Assembly: GCA_017461445.1 (NCBI GenBank)
Contig: JAFTXW010000012.1
Location: 1 to 64,000, forward strand
Reading direction: 5' to 3'
DNA from: Oscillospiraceae bacterium
Lineage (GTDB): Bacteria; Bacillota; Clostridia; Oscillospirales; Oscillospiraceae
DNA: 64,000 nt
Shown here: one piece after another, positions 6,850 to 16,091 of the stretch
How positions within the stretch are numbered: the first letter of the stretch is position 1
Layout of the letters: every line of letters starts with the position of its first letter
Translations under genes and position numbers: made by a program
The notes under the pieces: generated by a model
Told to the model about the DNA's origin: nothing
What the model saw: the letters and a program-made list of their open reading frames with translations, nothing else
The model's database searches: none

Positions 6850-8316
6850 ATGGTAACAGTGGCATTTGATAACGACAAGTATTTGCAGATGCAGTCGGCC
6901 CATATCCGGGACCGGATCGCCCAGTTCGGCGGCAAGCTGTATCTGGAATTTGGCGGAAAGCTTTATGATGATAACCACGCGTCCCGGGTTCTGCCCGGTT
7001 TCCAGCCGGACAGCAAGCTGCGGATGCTGCTGCAGATCAAGGATCAGGTGGAGATGGTCATCGCCATCAACGCCGATGACATTGAAAAGAATAAGGTTCG
7101 GGGCGACCTGGGCATTACCTATGACAGGGATGTGATCCGGCTTATCGATATTTTCCGGGGCTTCGGCCTGTACGTTTCCAGCGTGGTGCTGACCCGGTTC
7201 CATGACCAGCCCATTGCCAAGGCCTTCCAGGCCAGGCTGGAGGGTCTGGGCATCAAGGTGTATCATCACTACAACATTGCGGGCTATCCCTCCGATACGG
7301 CCCACATCGTCAGCGACGAGGGCTTCGGCAAGAACGATTACATCGAGACCACCCGTTCTCTGGTGGTGGTCACGGCCCCCGGCCCCGGCAGCGGCAAGCT
7401 GGCTACCTGCCTGAGCCAGCTGTATCACGAGCACAAGCGGGGCAATACTGCGGGTTATGCCAAGTTCGAGACCTTCCCCATCTGGAATCTGTCCATCAAC
7501 CATCCCGTGAACCTGGCCTATGAGGCCGCTACTGCGGACCTGAACGATGTGAACATGATCGATCCCTTCCACCTGGATGCTTACGGTGTCACCACCGTCA
7601 ACTATAACCGGGATGTGGAGGCGTTCCCGGTGCTGGTTGCCATCTTTGAAAAGATTCTGGGCCGGTGCCCCTACAAGTCCCCCACGGACATGGGCGTTAA
7701 CATGGCAGGCAACTGCATCGTGGACGATGAAGCGACCCGCCAGGCTTCCCGGCAGGAGATCATCCGCCGGTACTACGAGGCTCTGTGCGACCAGAAGAAG
7801 GGCAAGAACGTGGACGAGGCCATCCGCAAGCTGGAGCTGCTGATGAAGAAGGCAGGGGTCACTCCCGATGCCCGGAAGGTAGTCGCAGCGGCCCTGCAGA
7901 GAGCCGAAGAAACCGGCGACGCCGCAGCAGCCATGGAGCTGCCCGATGGGCGCATTGTTACCGGCAAGACCTCCGATATCCTGGGTGCCTCTTCTGCTCT
8001 GCTGCTGAACGCCCTGAAGGCCCTGGGCGGTATGCCCAGCGACCTGCACCTGATCTCCCCCGTGGCTCTGGACCCCATCCAGCACCTGAAGGTGGATCAC
8101 CTGGGCAACCGGAACCCCCGGCTCCACACCGACGAGACCCTCATCGCCCTGTCCATCTCCGCCGCTACCAACCCCATGGCAGAGTACGCCATGGAGCAGC
8201 TGAGCAAGCTCCGGGGCTGCGAGGTCCACTCCTCCGTCATCCTCTCCCAGGTGGACGAGCGAACATTTAAGCGGCTGGGTGTGAATCTGACCTGCGAGCC
8301 ACGGTATGTTGGCTAA
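6850..8316 (+). CDS. DUF1846 family protein
   Basis: A 488-residue protein matching the DUF1846 family along its whole length, including IRDRIAQFGGKLYLEFGGKL near the N-terminus, DDNHASRVLPGF and the GDLGITYD segment. Usual length is ~490-500, so it is complete. A Gly-rich loop VVTAPGPGSGKLATC near residue 180 resembles a nucleotide-binding P-loop. The start is ATG 6850, seven to eight bases after AAGAGG, rather than the GTG at 6844. The protein is soluble, with no signal peptide. The family is widespread in Firmicutes with no settled function. The gene stands alone between its own promoter and terminator. Confidence 0.9.
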   Translation: MVTVAFDNDKYLQMQSAHIRDRIAQFGGKLYLEFGGKLYDDNHASRVLPGFQPDSKLRMLLQIKDQVEMVIAINADDIEKNKVRGDLGITYDRDVIRLIDIFRGFGLYVSSVVLTRFHDQPIAKAFQARLEGLGIKVYHHYNIAGYPSDTAHIVSDEGFGKNDYIETTRSLVVVTAPGPGSGKLATCLSQLYHEHKRGNTAGYAKFETFPIWNLSINHPVNLAYEAATADLNDVNMIDPFHLDAYGVTTVNYNRDVEAFPVLVAIFEKILGRCPYKSPTDMGVNMAGNCIVDDEATRQASRQEIIRRYYEALCDQKKGKNVDEAIRKLELLMKKAGVTPDARKVVAAALQRAEETGDAAAAMELPDGRIVTGKTSDILGASSALLLNALKALGGMPSDLHLISPVALDPIQHLKVDHLGNRNPRLHTDETLIALSISAATNPMAEYAMEQLSKLRGCEVHSSVILSQVDERTFKRLGVNLTCEPRYVG

Positions 8317-8327
8317 GTGAATACAAA

Positions 8328-8356
8328 AAGGGCTCCGACACATTGCCGGAGCCCTT
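8328..8356 (+). terminator. Terminator after DUF1846 gene
   Basis: AAGGGCTCCG and CGGAGCCCTT form 10-bp perfect arms with a 9-base loop, 12 bases after the stop codon. The U-tract is short, so strength is uncertain. Confidence 0.65.
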
Positions 8357-8393
8357 CGTGCTGTGATATACGTATAAATTCCGATTTGTATAC

Positions 8394-8459
8394 GTAGGGG
8401 AGGGTCATGACCCTCCTCTACAGTGAATTATGGAAACAGCCCGACAAACGATAATTTCC
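8394..8459. repeat. Dispersed palindrome (GTAGGG...CATGA...CCCTAC family) with TIR-like end
   Basis: A 28-base near-perfect palindrome (8394-8421, one mismatch, centred on TCATGA) is followed by a short linker and AAACGATAATTT (about 8445-8456). That is the reverse complement of the element end AAATTATCGTTT seen at 29144 and 54585. It is one member of the repeat family also found at 26.4-26.7, 29.15 and 59.83 kb. Confidence 0.75.
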
Positions 8460-8464
8460 AAGTA

Positions 8465-8495
8465 AAAGAACTCCAACACGGCATCGGAGTTCTTT
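8465..8495 (-). terminator. Terminator of the pyr operon
   Basis: On the minus strand, AAAGAACTCC and GGAGTTCTTT form perfect 10-bp arms around an 11-base loop and end in a T-run. It starts nine bases after the pyrB stop codon. Confidence 0.85.
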
Positions 8496-8503
8496 TTATA
8501 CAA

Positions 8504-9586
8504 TCAGGTTCTCTTTTCGCAGTAGATACAGCGGTGGATATTTGCCGCTTTATCGGTGACCCGGGAGATTTGGGGCAGCTCCTGTTCGGTTTGGGAGATG
8601 CATTTGGGATTGTGGCAGACGCGGTCGTATTCCAAATCGGTGGTATCGATCTCGTCCTTCACGGGGTTCTCCTTGGCTTCTTCCAGCAGCTTCAGGATCA
8701 GAGCCATGCGCATATACTTGCCGTTGAGGGCCTGGCGGAAGTAGGCGGCCCGGGGATCGTTATCCACCTGGACGCTGATCTCATTGACCCGGGGCAGGGG
8801 ATGCAGCACACACATCTTTTCCTTGGCAAGGGCCATCTTGGGAGTGTCCAGGATATAGCTGTCCTTCAGCCGCTCATAATCCCAGGGATCATCGAACCGC
8901 TCCCGCTGGATGCGGGTCATGTACAGCACATCCAGCTGAGGCATAGCCTCCTCCAGAGAGGTGACCTCGGTGTAAGGGATGCTGTGGCGTTCCAGCACGT
9001 TGAAGCGGACGAAGCCGGGAATCTGCAGCTCCTTAGGGGAGATCAGAACGAATTTGATGCCGGTGTAGCGGCTCATGGCTTCGATCAGGGAGTGGACGGT
9101 GCGGCCGTATTTCAGGTCGCCGCACAGGCCAATGGTCAGGTTGTCCAGCCGTCCCATTTCCCGGGAAATGGTCAGAAGGTCTGCTAGGGTCTGAGTGGGG
9201 TGATTGTGTCCGCCGTCACCGGCGTTGATGAAGGGAATGGAAGCTGCCTGGGCGGCAACATAGGGCGCGCCCTCCTTGGGGTGGCGCATGGCGGCAATGT
9301 CGGCGTAGCAGCTGATCATCTTGGCGGTGTCGGCTACGCTCTCGCCCTTGGCGGCGGAGGAGGAACCGGCTTCGCTGAAGCCCAGAACGGTGCCGCCCAG
9401 CTCCAGCATGGCTGCCTCAAAGCTGAGACGGGTACGGGTGGAGGGCTCATAGAACAGGGTCGCCAGCTTCTTGTGGGCGCACTTATCCCAATAGTTTTCG
9501 GGGTGGGCGATAATATCTTTGGCGGTGGAAATCAGCTGATCCAGCTCTTCCACGCTCAGTTCCAGAATGCTGATCAGACTTCTCAT
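8504..9586 (-). CDS. pyrB: Aspartate carbamoyltransferase with fused PyrI-type zinc domain
   Basis: Condenses carbamoyl phosphate and aspartate to carbamoyl aspartate. Residues 1 to ~305 are a standard catalytic chain: STRTR carbamoyl-phosphate loop at 49-53, HPTQTLADL near 160, and HPLPRVNEI. The last ~50 residues are extra. They contain C324-X4-C329-X23-C353-X2-C356 within CHNPKCIS...CIYCEK, the zinc-site pattern and spacing of the E. coli regulatory chain PyrI (Cys109/114/138/141). The nucleotide-binding part of PyrI is absent and no separate pyrI lies in the operon. This is the last gene of the pyr operon, one base after pyrE. Confidence 0.95.
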   Translation of the reverse strand: MRSLISILELSVEELDQLISTAKDIIAHPENYWDKCAHKKLATLFYEPSTRTRLSFEAAMLELGGTVLGFSEAGSSSAAKGESVADTAKMISCYADIAAMRHPKEGAPYVAAQAASIPFINAGDGGHNHPTQTLADLLTISREMGRLDNLTIGLCGDLKYGRTVHSLIEAMSRYTGIKFVLISPKELQIPGFVRFNVLERHSIPYTEVTSLEEAMPQLDVLYMTRIQRERFDDPWDYERLKDSYILDTPKMALAKEKMCVLHPLPRVNEISVQVDNDPRAAYFRQALNGKYMRMALILKLLEEAKENPVKDEIDTTDLEYDRVCHNPKCISQTEQELPQISRVTDKAANIHRCIYCEKRT

Positions 9587-9587
9587 A

Positions 9588-10241
9588 TTATTTTGCTCCG
9601 TTTACAGCCAGGTAGTTCTTGATACGGGTGACGTTTTCCTCGTTGGCGGGGTCCTCTTCCAGGTACTCGATGATGTCGTAGACATCCACAACGGAGTAGA
9701 CGGGGAAGCCGAACTGCTCCTCGATCTCCTGCATGGCACCCTTCTCGCCCTGGCCCTTTTCCTTGCGGTCCACCATAATGAAGGTTGCGGCAACCTTCAC
9801 ATCCTTCAGGCCGCTGAGAATAGCCATGCTCTCACGAATGGCGGTGCCGGCAGTGATGACGTCCTCGATGATGACCACTTCCTCACCGGCCTGGGGCACA
9901 TAACCTACGAACATGCCGCCCTCGCCGTGGTCCTTTACTTCCTTGCGGTTGAAGAAGAAGGGAACGTTCAAACCGTTCTTGCTCAGGGCAACGGCTGCGG
10001 AAATGGACAGGGAAATGCCCTTATAGGCGGGGCCGTAGAGGACGGCCTGCTTCTTGCCCAGCTTGTCGAAATAAGCCTTGGCGTAGAACTCGCCCATCTT
10101 GGTGATCTGGTCACCGGTCTTGATCATACCGGCATTGACGAAATAGGGGATCTTCCGGCCGGACTTGGCGGTGAAGTCACCGAACTTCAAAACACCTGCG
10201 TCCCGCAGGAACTGGATAAATTCTCTCTTGTAAGCTTCCAT
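9588..10241 (-). CDS. pyrE: Orotate phosphoribosyltransferase
   Basis: Converts orotate and PRPP to orotidine monophosphate. The 217-residue length is typical. The PRPP-binding signature [17 protein letters not shown] lies near residues 115-132, and catalytic-loop residues [12 protein letters not shown] precede it. The cytosolic enzyme acts as a dimer in the family. It sits between pyrF and pyrB. The 227-base space upstream holds a hairpin array (10265-10470) instead of being tightly coupled to pyrF. Confidence 0.96.
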   Translation of the reverse strand: MEAYKREFIQFLRDAGVLKFGDFTAKSGRKIPYFVNAGMIKTGDQITKMGEFYAKAYFDKLGKKQAVLYGPAYKGISLSISAAVALSKNGLNVPFFFNRKEVKDHGEGGMFVGYVPQAGEEVVIIEDVITAGTAIRESMAILSGLKDVKVAATFIMVDRKEKGQGEKGAMQEIEEQFGFPVYSVVDVYDIIEYLEEDPANEENVTRIKNYLAVNGAK

Positions 10242-10264
10242 GGTGCATTCTCCTTTTATTTCTC

Positions 10265-10470
10265 ACGCCGTCAGGCGTATATCGGGTTGCCAATTGGCAA
10301 CATATCGAATGCATACATATATCGAGCCGGCGAAGCCGGGCATATCGACAGACAGATGAATGATCGATATGTGGCTGCGCCACTCGATATACAAACGATG
10401 CGCGTTTGTTCTATATGTGCTTACGCACTCGATATGTTTTGTTTCACAAAACGATGATTGCTTCGCAATC
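10265..10470. repeat. Array A of short hairpins separated by ATATCGA/TCGATAT spacers
   Basis: Eight small perfect hairpins fill the pyrF-pyrE gap: ACGCC/GGCGT at 10265, GTTGCCAATTGGCAAC at 10286, CCGGC/GCCGG at 10327, GTGGC/GCCAC at 10371, ACAAACG/CGTTTGT at 10391, GTGC/GCAC at 10417, GTTTTGT/ACAAAAC at 10436 and GATTGC/GCAATC at 10456. Loops are 0-5 bases. Between them the spacer reads ATATCGA in the first half and TCGATAT in the second half, with the switch around 10342-10370. The last hairpin overlaps the pyrF stop codon. Stem sequences differ from hairpin to hairpin. Confidence 0.85.
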
Positions 10471-11167
10471 AGTCACAAAACTCAGCTACGCAGCGGTTAT
10501 AGGCTGCCACGGGGTCAGCGGCGGCGGTGATGGGGCGGCCGACGACGATGTAGTCGGAGCCGATCTCCTTGGCAGCGGCGGGGGTCATGACACGCTTCTG
10601 GTCGCCGATGTCGCCGTCAGCAAAGCGGACACCGGGGGTGATGGTCAGGAAGTTCTCGCCGCAGCGGCCGTGAACCTTGCCAGCCTCCAGGGGGGAACAG
10701 ACGATGCCGTCCAAGCCTGCGTTCTTGGCGGTCTCGGCGTAGTGCATGACCACCTCGTCGATGGGCTCCTTGATCAGCAGGTCACGCTCCATGGCCTCCT
10801 GGTCGGTGGAGGTCAGCTGGGTAACGGCAATCAGCAGGGGACGGGTGCCGTCGGGACGGGTCAGGCCTTCCAGCGCGCCCTTCATCATGGCGGTGGTGCC
10901 TGCCGCGTGGAGGTTGGTGATGTCCACATCCAGGTTACTGAGGACTGCCATGGCCTTCTTGACGGTGTTGGGGATGTCGTGGAGCTTCAGGTCCAGGAAG
11001 ATCTTGTGGCCCCGGGCCTTGATCTCCTTGACGATGCTGGGGCCTTCCGCATAGTACAGCTCCATGCCGATCTTTACGAAGGGCTTGCGGTCAGTGAACT
11101 TGTCCAGGAATGCGAAGGTTGCTTCCGCAGAGGAAAAATCACATGCTACGATTACGTCCTTACCCAT
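10469..11167 (-). CDS. pyrF: Orotidine 5'-phosphate decarboxylase
   Basis: Makes UMP from OMP. The 232-residue protein has the catalytic DLKLHDIPNTV block near residues 59-69 (Asp-Lys-x-x-Asp), TNLHAAG in the barrel, and the C-terminal phosphate loop with GSDYIVVGRPI. The start ATG abuts the pyrD stop, so translation is probably coupled. The stop codon TGA lies in the stem of the last hairpin of array A. Confidence 0.96.
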   Translation of the reverse strand: MGKDVIVACDFSSAEATFAFLDKFTDRKPFVKIGMELYYAEGPSIVKEIKARGHKIFLDLKLHDIPNTVKKAMAVLSNLDVDITNLHAAGTTAMMKGALEGLTRPDGTRPLLIAVTQLTSTDQEAMERDLLIKEPIDEVVMHYAETAKNAGLDGIVCSPLEAGKVHGRCGENFLTITPGVRFADGDIGDQKRVMTPAAAKEIGSDYIVVGRPITAAADPVAAYNRCVAEFCD

Positions 11168-12079
11168 TTACTTTACTCCTCCTATAATTTCATTTAAATT
11201 ATTGATACCGTATTTTGCCATGACCGCGGGCAGATCCCGGACGATGTCACGGCAGATGTAGGGATTCACCAGGTTGGCCGCGCCAACTTCGACAGCAGTC
11301 GCGCCTGCCAGCATCATTTCAATGACATCCTCGGCGGAGCTGACACCGCCCATGCCAACCACGGGGATATTGACAGCCTTGGCTACCTGATAGACCATCC
11401 GCACAGCCACCGGGAAGATGGCGGGGCCGGAGAAGCCGCCCATGGTGTTGGCGATGATGGGCTTGCGGGTGCGCAGGTTGATGCGCATACCCAGCATGGT
11501 ATTGATCAGGCTGATGCCGTCCGCGCCTGCATCCTCGCAGGCCTTGGCGATGGAAACGATGTCGGTGACATTGGGGGAAAGCTTGATAATGACAGGCTTG
11601 GTGGTGACAGCCTTGACGGCCCGGGTTACCTCTGCTGCGGCCTCGGGCTGGGTGCCGAAGCTCATGCCGCCGCCGTGAACGTTGGGGCAGCTGACGTTGA
11701 CCTCCAGCCAGCCAACCTGCTCTTCCTTGTCCAGCTTGGCACAAGTATAAGCATAGTCCTCCACAGCGAAGCCGGAGACGTTTGCCATAACGGGCTTGTG
11801 GAAGCAGGCTTTCAGCTTGGGCAGCTCCTCCGCGATGACCTTCTCCACGCCGGGGTTCTGCAGACCCACAGCGTTGATCATACCGGCGGTACACTCCGCG
11901 ATGCGCGGAGTGGGGTTGCCGAAGCGGGGATCCTTGGTGGTGCCCTTGAAGGAGAAGGTGCCCAGCTCGTTGATGTCGTAGAGCTCCGCGTACTCGTAGC
12001 CGTAGCCGAAGGTGCCGGAGGCGGGGATTACGGGGTTGCTCAGTTCAATGCCGCAGAGATTCACGTTTAAGCTTCCCAT
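11168..12079 (-). CDS. pyrD: Dihydroorotate dehydrogenase 1B, catalytic subunit
   Basis: Oxidises dihydroorotate to orotate with FMN. The 303-residue length fits class 1B (PyrDB). The active-site Cys is in VNVSCPNVHGGG near residue 130, with FKGTTKDPRFGNPTPR at the N-terminal substrate site and a phosphate loop MGGVSSAEDV. Class 1B needs PyrK for electron transfer to NAD; pyrK lies directly upstream and overlaps by 13 bases. Confidence 0.96.
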   Translation of the reverse strand: MGSLNVNLCGIELSNPVIPASGTFGYGYEYAELYDINELGTFSFKGTTKDPRFGNPTPRIAECTAGMINAVGLQNPGVEKVIAEELPKLKACFHKPVMANVSGFAVEDYAYTCAKLDKEEQVGWLEVNVSCPNVHGGGMSFGTQPEAAAEVTRAVKAVTTKPVIIKLSPNVTDIVSIAKACEDAGADGISLINTMLGMRINLRTRKPIIANTMGGFSGPAIFPVAVRMVYQVAKAVNIPVVGMGGVSSAEDVIEMMLAGATAVEVGAANLVNPYICRDIVRDLPAVMAKYGINNLNEIIGGVK

Positions 12080-12804
12080 AAGATCTCCTCCTTTTTCATC
12101 ACGGGGCCGTCCTTGCAGATGCGCTTGTAACCCGTCAGGGTCTTGCAGCTGCAGCCCATGCAGGCACCGAAGCCGCAGCCCATACGCTCCTCAAAGCTCA
12201 TCTGGCCGGAGGTGTTGGTTGCCTTGTAAACGGCCTTCAGCATGGGCTCGGGGCCGCAGGTGTAGAAATACGTATAGTCGATTACTGCCAGAGGGGTGGT
12301 GGCAAAGCCCTTGACACCGTAGCTGCCGTCGGCAGTGGCCACGATGACCTTGCAGCCCAGAGCCTTAAATTCTTCCTCATAGAAGATCTCGCTCCTGGTG
12401 TTGAAGCCCAGGATAACGGTGACCTCCTTGCCCAAGGTGATCAGCTTCTTTGCCAGGTTGTACATGGGAGGCACGCCCACGCCGCCGCCCAGCAGCACAG
12501 GCTTGTCACCCGCCAGGGTCAGGTCGTAGCCGTTGCCCAAGCCTGTGAGAATGTCCAGCTTCACACCGGGAACCATGCGGCTCATAGCCTCGGTGCCCTT
12601 GCCCACGACTTTATACACGATGGTCAGGGTCTCGCCGTCGTAATCACAGACAGAGATGGGGCGGCGGAGGAACATGCCCTCCAGCTGAAGGTTCACAAAC
12701 TGGCCTGCCGCGGTAATATCCGAGGTATCGCCGGACAGAACCATTTTATAGACAGAATCCGTCAGCGCCGTGTTGCTGAGGATCTGGAAAATGCTTTGTT
12801 TCAT
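12067..12804 (-). CDS. pyrK: Dihydroorotate dehydrogenase electron-transfer subunit
   Basis: A ferredoxin-reductase-like subunit that passes electrons from PyrD's FMN to NAD. Features of the 245-residue protein: an FAD-binding RRPISVCDY near residue 50, a NAD-binding GGGVGVPPMYNLAKKL near 107, and a C-terminal [2Fe-2S] cluster motif GCGFGACMGCSC with a later Cys (KRICKDGPV). It overlaps pyrD. The 72-base gap to carB contains a hairpin repeat. Confidence 0.95.
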   Translation of the reverse strand: MKQSIFQILSNTALTDSVYKMVLSGDTSDITAAGQFVNLQLEGMFLRRPISVCDYDGETLTIVYKVVGKGTEAMSRMVPGVKLDILTGLGNGYDLTLAGDKPVLLGGGVGVPPMYNLAKKLITLGKEVTVILGFNTRSEIFYEEEFKALGCKVIVATADGSYGVKGFATTPLAVIDYTYFYTCGPEPMLKAVYKATNTSGQMSFEERMGCGFGACMGCSCKTLTGYKRICKDGPVMKKEEILWEA

Positions 12805-12827
12805 GTAGTCTCCTTTCCATTAAGACT

Positions 12828-12869
12828 ATGTCATTGCGAACCGGTATGCGCACCGGCTCGCAATGACAT
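12828..12869. repeat. REP-like palindrome TGTCATTGCGA between carB and pyrK
   Basis: ATGTCATTGCGA at 12828 pairs with TCGCAATGACAT at 12858-12869, enclosing CCGGT/ACCGG. The same core TGTCATTGCGAACC appears at 21993-22007, and its complement CGCAATGACATG at 21931. It behaves as a dispersed intergenic repeat. It could form an RNA hairpin within the pyr transcript. Confidence 0.75.
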
Positions 12870-12876
12870 TGTGTTT

Positions 12877-15800
12877 TTATGCGTCGATGGTAGAGATGGT
12901 CAGAGTAGTCTCCTCCAGAACATCCAGCAGCACCTTCACGGTATCCAGAGCGGTGAACATGGTCACGTTATGCTCGGTTGCGATCTGGCGCAGGATGGCA
13001 CCGTCGCCCTCATTGTGGCCGGGGTCCTTGGTGTTGATGAAGTAGGCGATGTGGCCCTGACGCATGGCGTTGGGGATCTCCTCGCTGCCGTCGCTGATTT
13101 TTGCAAGGGCGTGGGTGCGGATGCCGTTGAGCTTCAGGAAGGAAGCGGTGCCGGAGGTGGCCTCAATGTTGAAGCCCAGGTTGTAGAACCGGCGGATCAG
13201 AGGCAGAGCCTCCTCCTTGTCCTTGTCCGCGATGGTGGCGAACACGGTGCCGTAGTTCTGCAGGTGCATACCGGAGGCCTGGAGGGCCTTGTACAGGGCG
13301 CGGGTCATGGTGCGGTCGTAGCCGATGGCTTCGCCGGTGGACTTCATTTCGGGGGACAGGTAGGCGTCCAGACCACGGATCTTGTTGAAGGAGAACACGG
13401 GAGCCTTGACGTACCAGCGGTCCTTCTCGTCTGGGTAGATGTCGAAGAAGCCCTGCTCCTTGAGGGACTTGCCCAGGATGACCTCGGTGGCGATATCGGC
13501 CAGGGAGTAGCCGGTGGCCTTGGAGAGGAAGGGAACGGTACGGGAGGAGCGGGGGTTCACCTCGATGATGAACACGTTGTCATCCTTGTCCACGATGAAC
13601 TGGATGTTGAACAGGCCCACGATGCCGATGCCCAGGCCCAGCTTCTTGGCGTACTGCAGGATGATACCCTTGACCTTGTTGGAAATGGAGAAGGGAGGAT
13701 AGACGGAGATGGAGTCACCAGAGTGGACGCCGGTGCGCTCGACCAGCTCCATGATGCCGGGGACGAATACATCCCGGCCGTCGCAGATGGCATCGATCTC
13801 CACCTCGCGGCCCTGGATATACTTGTCAACCAGGACGGGCTTGTCTTCGTCAATCTCAACGGCGGTGCGCAAGTAGTGGCGCAGCTGCTTCTCGTTGGCG
13901 ACGATCTGCATTGCCCGGCCGCCCAGCACGAAGGAGGGGCGCACCAGTACGGGGTAGCCGATGTCAGCGGCGGCATCGATGCCGTCCTGAATGTTGGTAA
14001 CGGCCTTGCCCTTGGCCCGGGGAATGTTCAGCTCGTTCAGCAGATTCTCAAAGGCGTTCCGGTCCTCGGCCTTGTCGATGGCGGCGCAGTCGGTGCCGAT
14101 GATCTTGACACCCCGGTCGGTCAGGGGCTGTGCCAGGTTGATGGCGGTCTGGCCGCCCAGGGAGGCGATGACACCCTCGGGCTTCTCGAACTCGATGATG
14201 TTCATCACATCCTCGGGGGTCAGGGGCTCGAAGTACAGCTTGTCGGCGGTGGTATAGTCGGTGGAAACGGTTTCGGGGTTATTGTTGATGATAATGGCCT
14301 CGTAACCGGCGTTCTTGATGGTCATGACGGCGTGAACGGTGGAGTAGTCGAACTCGACGCCCTGGCCGATACGGATGGGGCCTGCACCCAGCACCACGAT
14401 CTTCTTGCGGTTGGTCAGGCGGGAGGCGTTCTCGCCGGTGTAGGAGGAGTAGAAGTAGGGGATATAGGCACCGGTGTGGCAGGTGTCCACCATCTTAAAG
14501 ACGGGGAACAGGTTCAGCTTCTTGCGCAGATTATAAACATCCAGCTCGGCGCAGTTCCACATCCGGGCGATATACTTGTCGCTGAAGCCCATCTTCTTGG
14601 CAGCGGTCAGGGTTTCCGCATCCCGGACGTTGGCCTTCAGTGTGCTTTCCATGTCCACGATCTTCTTGACGGATTCCAGGAAGTAGGGGGTGATCTGGGT
14701 GATCTCGTAGAGCTTTTCAACGGTGACACCGCGGTAGATCAGCTCGGCGATGGCGAAGATATTGTCGGAGCGGAACTCGCTGATATAGTCCAGCAGCTCA
14801 TCATCGGACATGTTATCGAACTTGGCCAGGTACACATGGTTTGCACCGATCTCCAGGGAGCGGATGCCCTTCAGCAGAGCCTCCTCCAGGTTGGTGCCGA
14901 TGCCCATGACCTCGCCGGTGGCCTTCATCTGGGTGCCCAGCTTGTTGGTGGCGGAGGCAAACTTATCGAAGGGGAACCGGGGGAGCTTCGCGATGACGTA
15001 GTCCAGGCTGGGCTCGAAGGAAGCGTTGGTGTTGGCAATCTTGATGTCCTCCAGGGCCATGCCCACGGCGATCTTGGCGGTGACCCGGGCGATGGGGTAG
15101 CCGGAGGCCTTGGAGGCCAGAGCGGAGGAGCGGGAGACACGGGGGTTGACCTCGATCAGGTAGTATTCAGAGGAATTGGGGTTCAGCGCGAACTGGACGT
15201 TGCAGCCGCCCTCAATCTTCAGCTCCTTGATGATCTTGATGGCGGAGTCGTTCAGCATCTTCATGTCGTGATCGCTGAGGGTCATGATGGGAGCCACCAC
15301 CAGGGAGTCGCCGGTGTGGACACCCACGGGATCGATGTTCTCCATGCCGCAGATGGTAATGGCGTGGTCGTTAGAGTCGCGCATGACCTCAAACTCGATC
15401 TCCTTGTAGCCCTTGACGGACTTCTCCACCAGAACCTGATGGACGGGGGACAGCTTGAAGGCGTTCAGGCCCACCTCAATCAGCTCTTCCTCGCTGTAGG
15501 CGAAGCCGCCGCCGGTACCGCCCAGGGTGAAGGCGGGGCGCAGAACAACGGGGTAGCCGATGCGCAGAGCGGCAGCCTTGGCTTCCTCGATGGAGTAGGT
15601 GATCTCGGAGGGAATAACGGGTTCGCCGATGGACTGGCACATTTCCTTGAACAGCTCACGATCCTCTGCCCGCTCGATGGAGGCACTGGAAGTGCCCAGC
15701 AGCTTGACCCGGCACTCCTTCAGGATGCCCTTCTTTTCCAGCTGCATAGCCAGGTTCAGGCCCGTCTGGCCGCCGATGCCGGGGATGATGGCGTCGGGAC

Positions 15801-16044
15801 GCTCGTAGCGAATGATCTTGGCGATATATTCCAGGGTCAGGGGCTCCATGTAGACCTTGTCGGCGATGATGGTGTCGGTCATGATGGTGGCGGGGTTAGA
15901 GTTGCACAGAACAACCTCGTAGCCCTCTTCCTTCAGAGCCAGACAGGCCTGGGTGCCTGCGTAGTCGAACTCAGCAGCCTGACCGATGACGATGGGGCCG
16001 GAGCCGATGATCAGGATCTTCTTGATATCCGTTCTCTTTGCCAT
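12877..16044 (-). CDS. carB: Carbamoyl-phosphate synthase large subunit
   Basis: Makes carbamoyl phosphate from bicarbonate, ATP and ammonia delivered by CarA. The 1055-residue protein has the internal duplication of the family: first carboxyphosphate domain (residues 1-400, with GSGPIVIGQAAEFDYAG at the start), oligomerisation domain, second carbamoyl-phosphate domain (from ~550, GAGPIRIGQGVEFDYS) and a C-terminal MGS-like allosteric domain after ~930. Length is normal. It follows pyrC directly. The small subunit gene carA, which supplies ammonia from glutamine, is not in this operon or window. Confidence 0.97.
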   Translation of the reverse strand: MAKRTDIKKILIIGSGPIVIGQAAEFDYAGTQACLALKEEGYEVVLCNSNPATIMTDTIIADKVYMEPLTLEYIAKIIRYERPDAIIPGIGGQTGLNLAMQLEKKGILKECRVKLLGTSSASIERAEDRELFKEMCQSIGEPVIPSEITYSIEEAKAAALRIGYPVVLRPAFTLGGTGGGFAYSEEELIEVGLNAFKLSPVHQVLVEKSVKGYKEIEFEVMRDSNDHAITICGMENIDPVGVHTGDSLVVAPIMTLSDHDMKMLNDSAIKIIKELKIEGGCNVQFALNPNSSEYYLIEVNPRVSRSSALASKASGYPIARVTAKIAVGMALEDIKIANTNASFEPSLDYVIAKLPRFPFDKFASATNKLGTQMKATGEVMGIGTNLEEALLKGIRSLEIGANHVYLAKFDNMSDDELLDYISEFRSDNIFAIAELIYRGVTVEKLYEITQITPYFLESVKKIVDMESTLKANVRDAETLTAAKKMGFSDKYIARMWNCAELDVYNLRKKLNLFPVFKMVDTCHTGAYIPYFYSSYTGENASRLTNRKKIVVLGAGPIRIGQGVEFDYSTVHAVMTIKNAGYEAIIINNNPETVSTDYTTADKLYFEPLTPEDVMNIIEFEKPEGVIASLGGQTAINLAQPLTDRGVKIIGTDCAAIDKAEDRNAFENLLNELNIPRAKGKAVTNIQDGIDAAADIGYPVLVRPSFVLGGRAMQIVANEKQLRHYLRTAVEIDEDKPVLVDKYIQGREVEIDAICDGRDVFVPGIMELVERTGVHSGDSISVYPPFSISNKVKGIILQYAKKLGLGIGIVGLFNIQFIVDKDDNVFIIEVNPRSSRTVPFLSKATGYSLADIATEVILGKSLKEQGFFDIYPDEKDRWYVKAPVFSFNKIRGLDAYLSPEMKSTGEAIGYDRTMTRALYKALQASGMHLQNYGTVFATIADKDKEEALPLIRRFYNLGFNIEATSGTASFLKLNGIRTHALAKISDGSEEIPNAMRQGHIAYFINTKDPGHNEGDGAILRQIATEHNVTMFTALDTVKVLLDVLEETTLTISTIDA

Positions 16045-16091
16045 GTTTGATATCCTCCTAAAAATGCTATGTCAAATCAAAATTGATGGGT

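Noticed and set aside
6709..8343. A 544-codon minus-strand frame over the DUF1846 gene
   Set aside because: Shadow of the DUF1846 gene; it would also run through the divergent promoters.
10265..10470. Array A considered as a CRISPR array
   Set aside because: There are no identical 24-37 base repeats with unique spacers of constant size and no cas genes; what is constant is the short linker, not the hairpin.
12796..16050. A 1084-codon open frame on the plus strand opposite carB
   Set aside because: It is the antisense shadow of a high-GC3 gene: low-complexity Gly/Val/Asp/Gln/His-rich translation, no ribosome site and no homology. The carB reading on the minus strand is certain.
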